Source: Armillaria gallica (Eukaryota > Basidiomycota > Agaricomycetes > Agaricales > Physalacriaceae). Taken from it: 64,000 nucleotides of DNA. Under the pieces are notes generated by a model. That model saw only the letters and a program-made list of their open reading frames with translations, was not told the origin of the DNA and did no database searches. Positions 11,269 to 21,265 of the stretch are shown here, piece after piece (position 1 is the stretch's first letter; the number at the start of each line of letters is the position of its first letter). The position numbers and the translations under genes are program-made. The DNA lies in assembly GCA_037576215.1 (NCBI GenBank), contig JBANDB010000017.1, positions 1,550,001-1,614,000 of the forward strand, in the 5' to 3' direction.

Positions 11269-14200
11269 TTATTGAACTGGAATACTTTCTATATAGTGAT
11301 GTGTGAGGTAGTCCAAGAATTCTGATCTCAGTGCACTTCCAATCGAATCGAAGGTCCATATAATCGCCCGAGGATCTTCGAAGCCTCCGTGTGACATGGT
11401 CATCCAAGCGTACATGCACGCGTACACCCCACTGTCCTCGACACGTGAGGTCTTAGGTGACTAATAAAGGCATCAGTCAGCTCCACTGTCGTGTCCCCGG
11501 AAAAATACTGTGACCCACCGTATAATCAACGCACGTTGTCCACCGGTTCTTGCCCTTATCTGAGACACCGTCAAAGATGTCAATGAGGCCCTTAGGTGTT
11601 ACTTAGCCGACATGAATGGCTTCCAATACAGCACTTACCAAGGTTATGTTTGAATATGTCTCCAAGCTGTTCTGAGAGCGAAGGCTGTTCCATATCACAA
11701 TTTCCTTCTGATCCAAGTCGATTTCAATGAGAATCCAATGCCCCGGGTTCGGTTCTTGCAGAGACAGTCCATGCCTAGAGCCTTTTTTAGTTACTTTCTC
11801 CTACATACATATCAGTCAGTCATGACCAAGCGTAAAGCAGACAAAAGTGTAGCGTACCTCAACCGTGGTGCCATGCGAGCCTCCTAAAACACCATCTTGG
11901 CGTGACCACATGAACCACACATCCTGATGACTGGCATTATGCTCCATAATCATTGTCTTCAGCAGACAATGCAGGATACTGGTCGGCACCGAGACAGTAC
12001 CAGCCAAGCTCTCAAGGTCACCCTGTGTTAACAAATTGTCTTTATCCATCCTCCACCCTTCACCGTTGGCCTTCATGTTGGCAAATTTTATGCACTGCCA
12101 GACACAGCGTCAAGTAAAGGCGTAAGTCAGTCAACTAAGAGCCCACCTTGTCTTCTTCCCCGATGGCCATATCGCAGTTTCCTATCAACATGTCAGTACT
12201 AGCAGCCATGACGAATCTCTCTTTTCCCTACCTAACACGAACTCTGCTCTCCACATACATCTCCACTTGGTCGTCGGGACCTCCCTTTCTCCAGACACCT
12301 CCTTCCTTGAACTCCCGTCCAAGGGGGGCCAGGAATCAGCCTCTTGACTCATAGCCTCCCATTGTGCATCCCACAGCTGCTGATTAAAGGCTGGAACAAA
12401 TACTCCATCAGTATGCTGCCCCGACATACACTCAATAGCAGTACCTTCGCCTTTAAGCTGCACAATGAACGGGCATCTCCAGAGCAGACGGACGTGAGTC
12501 TGTGTCGCGAGTGCATCAATTTCTTCCTGTGGCAAAGCAACATTAAACAGTTCCTTTAGAGCCACTATTGCCCCTGTTTGGAAAGTCTCGAGATCCAGAG
12601 GATCTTCGATCCCCTCAGCTGATTCACTCTGCGTGTCGGCAACCCTCTGGAGATAGATAATCAACGCAGCTGCAAAGTGTTTTGCAGACTCTTGTGCCAA
12701 CTGATACGGAGTCACTTGTGGCTGCCCTTTTGGGAAGTAGAGAACGAAGTCACGGCTGGCGACCCGTATGATGTTCTTGTAGCAGTTGATGGCTAGGAGA
12801 ACCCCATCTTTGTGTTGCTCTTCATTCTGACCGTTTAAAGCTGTAGCGAAGACACAAAAATTACCAAGTGCGATCACATCCAATAGACCACGACGTGTAC
12901 TGATGTCCGGGCAATGAATATCGGATGCTAAACATGTCCATGAGCTCCCACCTTCCAAGTTAGCAATAAAGCCGCCTATGCTGACGTCCGCCTGGACCAC
13001 ATATGACCTGGGCAAAATAGCACATCATTCGGAGCAGTAAAGAGCACAACTCAGCGTGAACCACATTGGTAATAAAGAAGTCCCACACGCGGGTGTGGAT
13101 AAACCCGACTACAGCATCTTCGATGCAACTGCTAACATAGAAATGTTGTCCCGACACGATACAATTTTCCAGTGTGATGACTGCGTGATGGGTGTTGGGC
13201 CACATGAAACTAAACACCAATCAAGTCAGGTCCATTCTGACTAGGCGTGAACACTCACAGCAGCGTGCCAGGCTCCACAACCACCATTTCTGCATCCCAC
13301 GTGTCACAGTCAGGTATGAAACCTGGCTGCCAGTCATCGAAGAACTCTCCAATATAACCGTTCGGCACTGTCGCACCACATCTACGAAACAAGAACCAGA
13401 GCTTTTTTCCTGTCAACACCTGCACAACCGTCCCCACACCCATTCCATCCATGTGAATATAACTAAATGTTGCCACTGTGGATGCCAAGGCGAAGGTTGT
13501 GGCGTGCTTCAGGTAATGACACTCGAAAATGTCCTGGGGCATCTCTCGGGTCTGGCTGAACGCAGTCGATTGACACATTACCTGCCTGTTCCGTTATCGA
13601 AAATCAGTCCCAAGGACAACCATGTATTGATTGGGTGCTTACTCAACACACCGTGGTTCCTCCAGTGGTTTCTCTGGTATGGGCAGGAACAACGCATTCA
13701 AAACCAAACCTTTACTGTTCAGGTTGCCCTGCTCAAGAACCATGCGAAGGGAACATGTAATATGAAGGTTTGCCTCAGGGTCACTCCTCGTTGAGTGGTC
13801 TATATATCCAAAATGAGATATTGCCGAGGGCTGAACACTCACTTACGACAACCTACCTTGCACATCCCGAATAATGTCGACGTTTCCGACTCTCTTCATG
13901 CACTCCAAGTCCCAATTCCATTCGGAGTTCGCACAGACACCGGTTACATATACGTGTTGTGTTCGAAGCAGTGTCTGCAATCTTCCTGCATTCGACATCA
14001 GTTCTTCTACATTCACTCTGGTAACCATGGGGGTGGCATAAGAGTCGTCAGGGTCGGAACTTTTAACGTGTTTGGCTCCTGCGGCAATGCAGGCCAGGTA
14101 TCCTGCAACCGTTTTTTGGTCATCCTCGAACTATGCAAAAGAGTGCTCTCATTATCTTTACTGTTACAACGACCCAATCAAGACTCACCGTGCTTTGCAA

Positions 14201-14452
14201 ACCGTAAACCTTCAAGGTAGTCAACTTATCCATGGATGGGAGATAGCAATCGGGAAACACCAGTGGTTCCTGCGAGCGTTCGTAGCGTTTCGGGTCCAGC
14301 TTATGAGCTTTTCGGGCAGGCCCCGAGCTACTATCCTCTCGTGCTCGTTTCACAGGACGTGTCGAAGAATTGGTGTCCAACCAGGGCTGGCTCTGCAACA
14401 GCGTCAGACGCCACTTCTTTTCCAAAGTGCTGTCCCCCTCCAACAGCTTCAT
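11269..14452 (-). CDS. JmjC-domain protein with C-terminal Ulp1-like (C48) pseudoprotease domain
   Basis: Eleven exons (14452-14189, 14130-13857, 13799-13643, 13555-13259, 13209-13001, 12951-12232, 12181-12147, 12094-11858, 11800-11639, 11590-11519, 11460-11269) join in phase to about 872 residues. Residues about 245-345 form a JmjC cupin: ATFSYIHMDGMGVG supplies His-x-Asp (about 266/268), GKKLWFLF the lysine that binds 2-oxoglutarate in the family, and PNTHHAVITLENC the distal His, so iron binding looks intact. Residues about 650-872 resemble an Ulp1 SUMO-protease domain: GHWILIEIDLDQKEIVIWNS keeps the catalytic His (about 752), but the usual Asp is Asn and the DCG motif reads DSGVYACMYAW with Ser (about 819). 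The conserved Gln before it is also missing. So: a probable active oxygenase carrying a dead, SUMO-binding-type domain (inference). The junction at 13000/12951 has a weak donor. The frame is open upstream of the ATG to a TGA at 14549. Confidence 0.8.
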
Positions 14453-14548
14453 GTGATGCTGGCACTTGGACCGTGACAGCTTTAATGTGAAAGATGATGA
14501 TTCTTTCTCTGTGTCCGCTCCTTCAACATCCTCGTTCCCGTCAATCTC

Positions 14549-16650
14549 TCACGCTAGGTCCTCCGCTGTGGGCAGTCTAATATCCATTTCTATGTCATTT
14601 GGACTGAAACCATCCAGAAAAGCAAATGTTGACGACGTTCCCTCGGGCGGCTCGAGGTTGAGCGAAAGCACGTCGTGGACTGACATAGTGTCTCCCACAT
14701 CAAGCTCGTGTTCGCCATCTCGCTTGCGTTCCCCGTTGCCGTATTGGTCATCGTCATCAGTGGCGACAAGACCGAACTCTGGTAGGGGTGTGAGGAGCAC
14801 AGGCATTTCAGGTTGGAACGTCTTGAGATCCTCGACTTCACAGCGCCCAAATAGTATTTCTTCTTCCCAAATCGGGAAGAGCACGCTAGCACACCTCCCC
14901 CTCCCGCATCGCCAGGCGGCTCGTCGGGTGGCTGCGCGTTCTTGTTGACACGCCTCATGTACGGTGAGATCTTCAACCTTTTCCTCCTCGCCTGTGTCCT
15001 CTTCCATGTGTAACACAAAGAGCTGGGTCCACGAATGCCTTTCCACACTGTCCACCGATCGACTACGTTGACGCTTTTTCATGTACAAACCATCTGTTGT
15101 CTTTATGGCACATCCCTGCCTCCAAGCCGGCAGGGTTTCCTGTAACCATCGCTTGTTAGCTTCCGCCACGTTGTATTCCAACTCTAATTTATACAGTTGG
15201 GCGTCGTCCAGCGCCTCCTCGAAAAAGTCCTCGTCGGTGTGTGCTTGCGGAGATGCAATGGTACCGGCTATCCCGTGAAGGAATTGTGCAAGACCGAATT
15301 CCGCATCCCACATTCCCGCCGCCACACCAACGATGCATTTCCAGGCCTCGCGCTCCACTAACCGGACCGTCAACGGCTTGCCTACAGCCTCAATCCTTGA
15401 GCCCGCCTGCAAACATGCGAGTCAGACACAATACAGAGCATTGATCGTACGAACACACCCTAATCGCACCTGCGAGAGCGCCGACTTGCCCCAAACCCTC
15501 CCCACAAAATATAATCAATGGGGAGATGAATATAGCCGCACCGAATGCAGCCTTCCAGTCTGCCAACCGACGTTTCAAGCGTCCCGCCCCCAACATGGCT
15601 GACATTGAGCTCGCTAGCCCGTTTTGTTCCATCACTCTGTAAAGCCTGTCAGGATCATATGAGATGCAGAGGTGTGAACCTTACTGGTACAGTCTTGACA
15701 TGTATGTGTCTGACATGGTACCTTTATGCTAAGAATGGTCAGGCGGATGAGCAGTTAAATACTGTGTTCACAGGGCGTCCACTTACCAGCAGGAGGCTCC
15801 GCATGAATATCACTATACCATCCACTTGGGAAGCCACGCCCATCCAATGTTCCTGCAGAGTATGCCTTTGATAATCCATCAGCAGCATAACATCTCTGCC
15901 TTTGAGACCGAGATGGGTTAGGTCCTGATCATCGGATGATGGAACCAGATCGGTCGTGGTGTAGACCCTGTGCGTGTGCTGCTGAAATGCATGGTGGAGT
16001 GTCTGCAATTGCGTTGGCCATTTATTAAGGCACGTAGCATACTGTAGGGAAATGGATGTCAGCCATTTCCATTTGCTGCCTCCAAATTCACGAACCTCTG
16101 CAGTCTTCTTATCCAATGACAATTTGCGGGGGAAGGATGGAACTTGTAGTAACGTGGGTCGGTTGATGGCAGCGAATCGATCCACTGTCTTGAGGGCAAG
16201 CAAAAAATCAGTTATTTGCATGGTGGCATTGCCACCTACCAGACGGTCGATGTTCCCTTTTAGCACTTTGGGGTCGCTAAGCAGGATTTTCTCGCTATAA
16301 GCCTGTAACTCGCTGCACACCATCTTTGGCACCATCAGCCAAGAGGAAGAACAAACCATAGAGCAACTCACATCAGCAAAACTACCCGCATAATCCAACC
16401 AAGCGTCTGCGCCTGCTCAAACTTGGCGTTGACGAGCAGCACACCATATATCTGGCCAGTGTTGTTCTAAAACCTCGGCACACTCTAGGTGCAAATCTTG
16501 GCAGAGTGTACTGCGTCGAGCCATATCCCACATTTCTGTATATCGAATGTCAGCATGTATTCTCATCCACACGTTGGACACAAGGGTAATTGCGAAATCT
16601 TCGCCTTGGGGACGTGTCCAGCCAGCATGTGTGCGGTCACGGCCAGGCAT
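14549..16650 (-). CDS. Unknown protein, possibly the N-terminal part of the JmjC gene
   Basis: Exons 16650-16582, 16535-16512, 16466-16386, 16323-15787, 15728-15685, 15636-15459 and 15406-14549 join in phase to about 600 residues ending at TGA 14549-14551. Recognisable segments are NNTGQIYGVLLVNAKFEQAQ, a Leu-rich helical middle, a hydrophobic stretch (AAIFISPLIIFCGEGLGQVG), and a charged, disordered C-terminus with an Asp run and LDVGDTMSVHDVLSLNLEPP. I do not recognise a named domain; the layout recalls long N-terminal regions of Agaricomycete JmjC proteins. The frame continues past the TGA without another stop into the first JmjC exon, so this may be one gene with a nonsense codon or a missed short intron there. 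Confidence 0.55.
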
Positions 16651-16675
16651 GAGCTCGAACTCACGCTAACGCCTG

Positions 16676-16727
16676 ATGTAAGCTGTGACCGTGAGTCCGA
16701 GCTCGGACTCACGGTCACAGCTTACAT
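16676..16727. repeat. 52-bp perfect palindrome
   Basis: The sequence from ATGTAAGCTGTGACC to GGTCACAGCTTACAT is its own reverse complement, centred on GAGCTC at 16699-16704. It sits 26 bp upstream of the minus-strand gene starting at 16650. A partial relative (GCGTGAGTCTGAGCTCGGAC) occurs at 37581. Confidence 0.95.
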
Positions 16728-17010
16728 AGCTGTGATGGTGACGTCGATCACATGGCCAAACGGAACGGAACCGGCAATGTCCCATTAGTTCCCAACATGG
16801 TACGAGTTGATGTGCAGTATCTGCCTTACAGAGATCATCGCCCAATTATATTCGTAGGAGTGTAGCAAAGAGCGAAATAACAAATGGTCCTGTGGCATGA
16901 ACTACTACTCACTTTGCGTGTATGAAATGGGCATGCCTTCGTCCATGATGACGGTCTGAAAAAAAAAGTAAGGCGTGGGAAGTTTGATCGGCCAACAGCG
17001 ACATAGATGA

Positions 17011-17065
17011 CCAATGTTGGATGCTCGGCTTGATTTACTAAATCAAGCCGAGCGTCCAACATTGG
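17011..17065. repeat. 55-bp inverted repeat with one mismatch
   Basis: Arms of 27 bp (CCAATGTTGGATGCTCGGCT outward of centre C at 17038, mirrored as AGCCGAGCGTCCAACATTGG) differ at one position. It lies in the 617-bp divergent region between genes at 16650 (-) and 17268 (+), with the 52-bp palindrome. Confidence 0.95.
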
Positions 17066-17267
17066 CTGTGTACTAGGCAACCACTTCGTCATGTTTCTCA
17101 CGCTTTCGCGACTTCCGAACGAACCACCATATCAATAGAACAGAGCAATATTACTGATGGCTACTATGCCATCATCAGTTCGACCCTAAGTGCACAAATT
17201 CTTTCTCAATGTCAGGTGTACGTAGGACTCAGGCTTATGCAGTCTCATCCTGACTGAGCCCGTACAG

Positions 17268-19630
17268 AATACATTTATAGATGACGAAGCAGGTGAGGAG
17301 GAAGAAGAATTGGACGAGGAGGACTACGACTCGTACACTAGTGAGCACGCTTACATTGCAGCTGTCCTTCCTCAACTCACACAGCCCTAGCTGGAGAATC
17401 CATTCCATCCAGTGTAACACCCCCCAACCTAAGTGCCACTCAAAGCGACGAGGCCGATGCCAGGGAGAGTTTTGAGAGGTGGCTGGAAGGTGTTCGTGAT
17501 CGCTACTCGCAACCTCAGGCAACGGACCCTCACGAGACGCAGACGGTCATGCTGTTGCGTCGCGTACGTTGTCAAGTGAGCGAAGCTAACCTAGGCGATC
17601 CTTTCTGATGCTAACCTTTCCTTGGGCAGGCAGGCATGGAGTATCAACTGTCAGCCTCTGTCCAGGGCGAACATGAGTGTCTCCACCGAGCGGTAGTACT
17701 TCCCTGGTTGCGAGGGTGGGTTTATTTTGAATCCAGATTGCACCAAGCCAGTATCAATGGTCCTATCTTGGACAACTTGGAGAGACGCCTCTTGTGTGCA
17801 CCCGGTGTTGCTTTGCGTCGAGGGAGCCCTTTGTTGGAATCTGTGGAGACCGCGGATTGGTGGACCCGTGCGCGTGAGGACTGTCGAGGAATGGGCTTGG
17901 GAAGAGGCGATTGGCTCCCGCGTCCGCAGTGGACGATATCGGGGGACATAGCTCTGGTGTGGCAAACATTGCCCTGGGGTTACAAGGTGCTGGTAGTCCC
18001 CCGCCAAAGAAATGGCACATCCCTCAAAAGGAAACGTAAGGGCTATCGTCCTGAACCTGCACTTTTTCCTATCTCCAACGCTTCGAACCAGCCCTCCGTT
18101 ATACAAGAACACCACTACGACCGGGGACTATATATATTGGAGGTACCGCACGCAAATGCACTCAGCCTTGCGGAGCCCTTGACTTGGAACGACGCCAAAA
18201 TGTTCTTTGACAGTGGTCATCCATTGGTTTGGGAATGCGACGTGTTCCCGCCTGTTCAAGAATGGATTTTTGAACCAGGTCTGGTAGTTCTGATAGATGA
18301 AGGGAAATCACGCGCTACAGTAGAAGCAGTAGGAGTGACAGGATTGGAGGTTACAGCAGAGGACGGCAGTGGAACCCACACTATTTCATGGTGAGATGTC
18401 TGGAAGGATGTGCAGGTTGGTGACTATGTGGAGACTGTCGGGGAGCCGTCGCTGGGTGGATGGGTTGACCAAGTCAGGGGACCCAATCTGACTTTTTTAC
18501 AACAGGACCGCTCGCTTGGCAGTCAGCGTGACCATGACTCTTTGGGGATGAAGGTTTGCTATGGATTTCGCGCAGTTGTTGACTGTACTCATTGAATCAT
18601 AGTTGTTCCATAGCCATCGCAACTGTGTGGTGGTCACACGACCACCCCACTGTTGGGCAGACAATGCGACTGATCCAAACCGGCAAGCCAGGCTCTCCGT
18701 TCCCTGGCTTGGAGTGGAGGTTCGCATCAGCAAGCTTCATCACCGGTTTCGCGCCTACGAGGGAACAGTCAGGGATGTCATACATGTCCCTGTGCGAAAC
18801 ACACGACCAGAGGTCCCCGGATGGCGGCCAACACCCCGATTAACCAGCGGTCTTAGCATTCTCGTGGAGCTCAATCGCTACTCTGGTGCCAATCCTCGAA
18901 GTGCTGAATGGTTTGATTACGAGGACATTTGGGAGCTACAGTAGGCTGATCTTATTAATTTGTGGCATTCATACTCATGGTCGTCAGCACTGGGGAGCCT
19001 TTGTTGATCTTTCAACCATTGACTCGATACCAGAACTCCTTCCGACCCTCCGAATACTTCATGCATGAGGAAGTACGGCGTCCACCCGTCGAGCATTCCA
19101 CAGCTGTGGAAGACACGCATCCACGGCCCGTTACCCCACCTCAGGCGCCTTCCCAGTCGCCTCTCTGGGCCTCCTACTGGTGGGAACATCCACAGTTAAG
19201 AAACAAAGAGATGCGTGTCACTCTGCCTGACAACAAGAAAGATGTGGTGGTTAAAGCGATGACCCTTGGAGATCAGGTCGCCTTGGTGAGGACCGTCTAC
19301 AAGCAGCCTGTGGTGGTGGATGTAGCGAGGATGAAAATTCGCCATCCTCATCAAAGAGATTATGATCTCTGGATGGTCACCGAAGGTGGATATGTCGGGC
19401 GTTATGTTCGTGGCTTGGACTATGAGGTGAGGCCACTAGGAATGGAACTTTGGTGGGACGTCGTCGTGGTGAACGTAGTGGCCGGGCACGTGGACGAGAA
19501 CACGGGGATAGAACTCACCTTACCCGCTACCCACCTGGTGCTGGTTCCTGAGAGCTCAGAGGCCAGACAGTTGAATGATACATTGAAGCGGACGCTGCGC
19601 AAATGGTTTGAGGAACGGTCACGCAAGTAG
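17268..19630 (+). pseudogene. Spt5-like NGN/KOW protein (expanded paralog) with an in-frame TGA
   Basis: Exons 17268-17340, 17385-17575, 17630-18553, 18603-18940 and 18988-19630 are in phase. An acidic N-terminus (EEEEELDEEDYDSYT) precedes an NGN-like fold (VMLLRRVRCQAGMEYQLSAS, then LPWLRGWVYFESRL), a region with WLPRPQWTISGDIALVWQTL and a basic loop, and KOW-like segments around VWKDVQVGDYVETVGEPSLG. This is the plan of elongation factor Spt5, which clamps RNA polymerase II, but the CTR repeats are absent; Agaricomycetes carry many such divergent copies. At 18392-18394 a TGA interrupts an otherwise continuous frame inside a KOW module; no acceptable intron removes it without deleting the module. 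The first exon and start codon are not resolved. Confidence 0.65.
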
Positions 19631-20418
19631 AAGCCATTATCATAGTAACATCTTCGCGAGCAAGTAGTTTAATGTGCCAATCTGACAATGTACCTACCTC
19701 TTGGCTCTAATTTACATTTGTTCAAACTCCAAAAATCCTCTGGCGGTACAAAAAGTGGTTGGGGCACTAGGATTGTCATCATCCTCCTCATACTCGGGAA
19801 GCAATGCAACACAGCCACTTGAGCCCTTTTTTACTGCGTCCATCTATAATCGTATTTTGTTCGTTGGAAAACTCTTTTTACGACCAAAGCTATGCATCGT
19901 TAACTGGAGGCATAAATTAGGGGCAACAAACTCCCGGTCGGACTGGACTCCTCGGTCCGGCCTCATTCTGTCCAGATATCCGGAGAAGTGCGAGTCCCTT
20001 TCTGGACTGACTAATCAAGCACCCGATCCCCCGATATGGCACGTGTTCCATAGGTTCGAGTGTGATCAAAGCGCCTCTGTGAACGAGGAAAGTGTTATAA
20101 TCTTCGTCAGATGTACTTAAACGTTTGTCAAATACGTGCGGAGCTTTTGGACTATATGTAGATCACAAAAATGTTCTAAGGTTGTGGCTGCAGCAATCTA
20201 TTCAGCTAATTTTCGTTTGTGTATGCGTGTCACTGTAATAAGGTTGAGACCAACTTCCTTCACTGAGTTTCGTTTGTATATGCGTATCATTTCCATCAAC
20301 TTTCCATATTTTACCCCACTATACACAGCTTCTTCTTACCACCACCTTCATTTCTTTTTATTTCTCTATTTCGTCATTTTTCACTCTTCTTTGATTACTC
20401 TTTCATCTGTTGCTTCCT
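19631..20418. other. Intergenic stretch
   Basis: An ORF at 19701-20120 has no supporting motif. Two copies of a TTTCGTTTGTNTATGCGTNTCA word lie at about 20210 and 20267, upstream of the next gene. Confidence 0.3.
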
Positions 20419-20874
20419 ATGGGTCGAGTATCCGTCCCTGTATATGGGGGTGGCTCGTCCAGCTCTCAACGTCCATCTCCCCGCCCTCCCGCGGCATCAA
20501 CTGAAAGCTCCGACACCACGCCTGATACGACATGTAGGTACGTCTGGAAAACATAGTCAATCTCCGTCGACGGTTCCAAACGAGACGCCCAGCAACCCGC
20601 TTATCTATCATCGCCCATGCAACGATGAGGGCCCCAACAACATTGCTATGGATGCGTGTGCATTGCCCCGCCCTCCCGTGGCGTCTTCTGAAGGCTCGGA
20701 CGCGAAACCGAGGTATTACACGCTCTCGAGCAGCTTGCTAAGGACGAGCTGCAGAGAGTAGAAGACCGAAGAGAAATTAAAAGACAGCAGGAGGAAATTG
20801 AAATGCAGCGGCTCGAAATCGAGCAGCAACGGAAGCAGATAATGAGCCTGAGGGCGGACAAACCACTTATCTAA
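20419..20874 (+). CDS. Small Pro/Ser-rich protein with C-terminal coiled coil
   Basis: ATG at 20419 opens MGRVSVPVYGGGSSSQRPSP; the 3' frame ends at TAA 20872-20874 after a strong coiled coil (LEQLAKDELQRVEDRREIKR, QQEEIEMQRLEIEQQRKQIM). A diverged internal duplication is visible: CCCGCCCTCCCG followed by a Ser/Glu/Asp stretch occurs at about 20483 and 20668. Exon joins in the middle (a gtaggtacg donor near 20532 and a ctgaag acceptor near 20692) are tentative. No family is recognised. Confidence 0.45.
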
Positions 20875-21265
20875 TTATACCACCGTTGCGTCGGATTACT
20901 GGCTTTAGTCTGCACATGCACTTATCAGCGTTGCTAACAGTCATCTCCTCATTCGTACATGTATGCCTCTTTGACGTGCTCATGTGCCATTATTATACTT
21001 TCGAGATCTGTTTCCGCAATTGCCAACAACGGCCATCATCAGGGTAGAATCGGTGTCGCTTTGATGATCGGTCGGACGAAGACAAGCATAATGGCATTAA
21101 GGACAACAGCCATTATAGGGACAATTTCACCAAGGGGTGCCTACTAGAGACTACATCCACGACAGACGTATTAAATACTACCTAACAAATCCACCAATAC
21201 GCAACAAATTAAGTAGGCTGCGGCCGAATGGCTTTCTTCTCCTCCTCTTTCTTGATTATATAGAC

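Noticed and set aside
12148..12559. Plus-strand ORFs across the JmjC gene.
   Set aside because: They lie opposite well-supported exons of the JmjC/Ulp1 gene and have no own signals.
14466..14948. 160-codon Ser-rich plus-strand ORF.
   Set aside because: It is the antisense shadow of the acidic coding exon of the minus-strand gene; Ser/Arg richness mirrors Glu/Asp codons.
16387..16450. An in-frame TGA (16417) that seemed to break the unknown gene at 14549-16650.
   Set aside because: A different exon in another frame (16466-16386, NNTGQIYGVLLVNAKFEQAQ) with proper acceptor and donor and matching phases avoids it, so it is intronic or out of frame.
19701..20120. 139-codon ORF on the plus strand.
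   Set aside because: Ser-run start, no motif, no splice partners, and composition like non-coding DNA.
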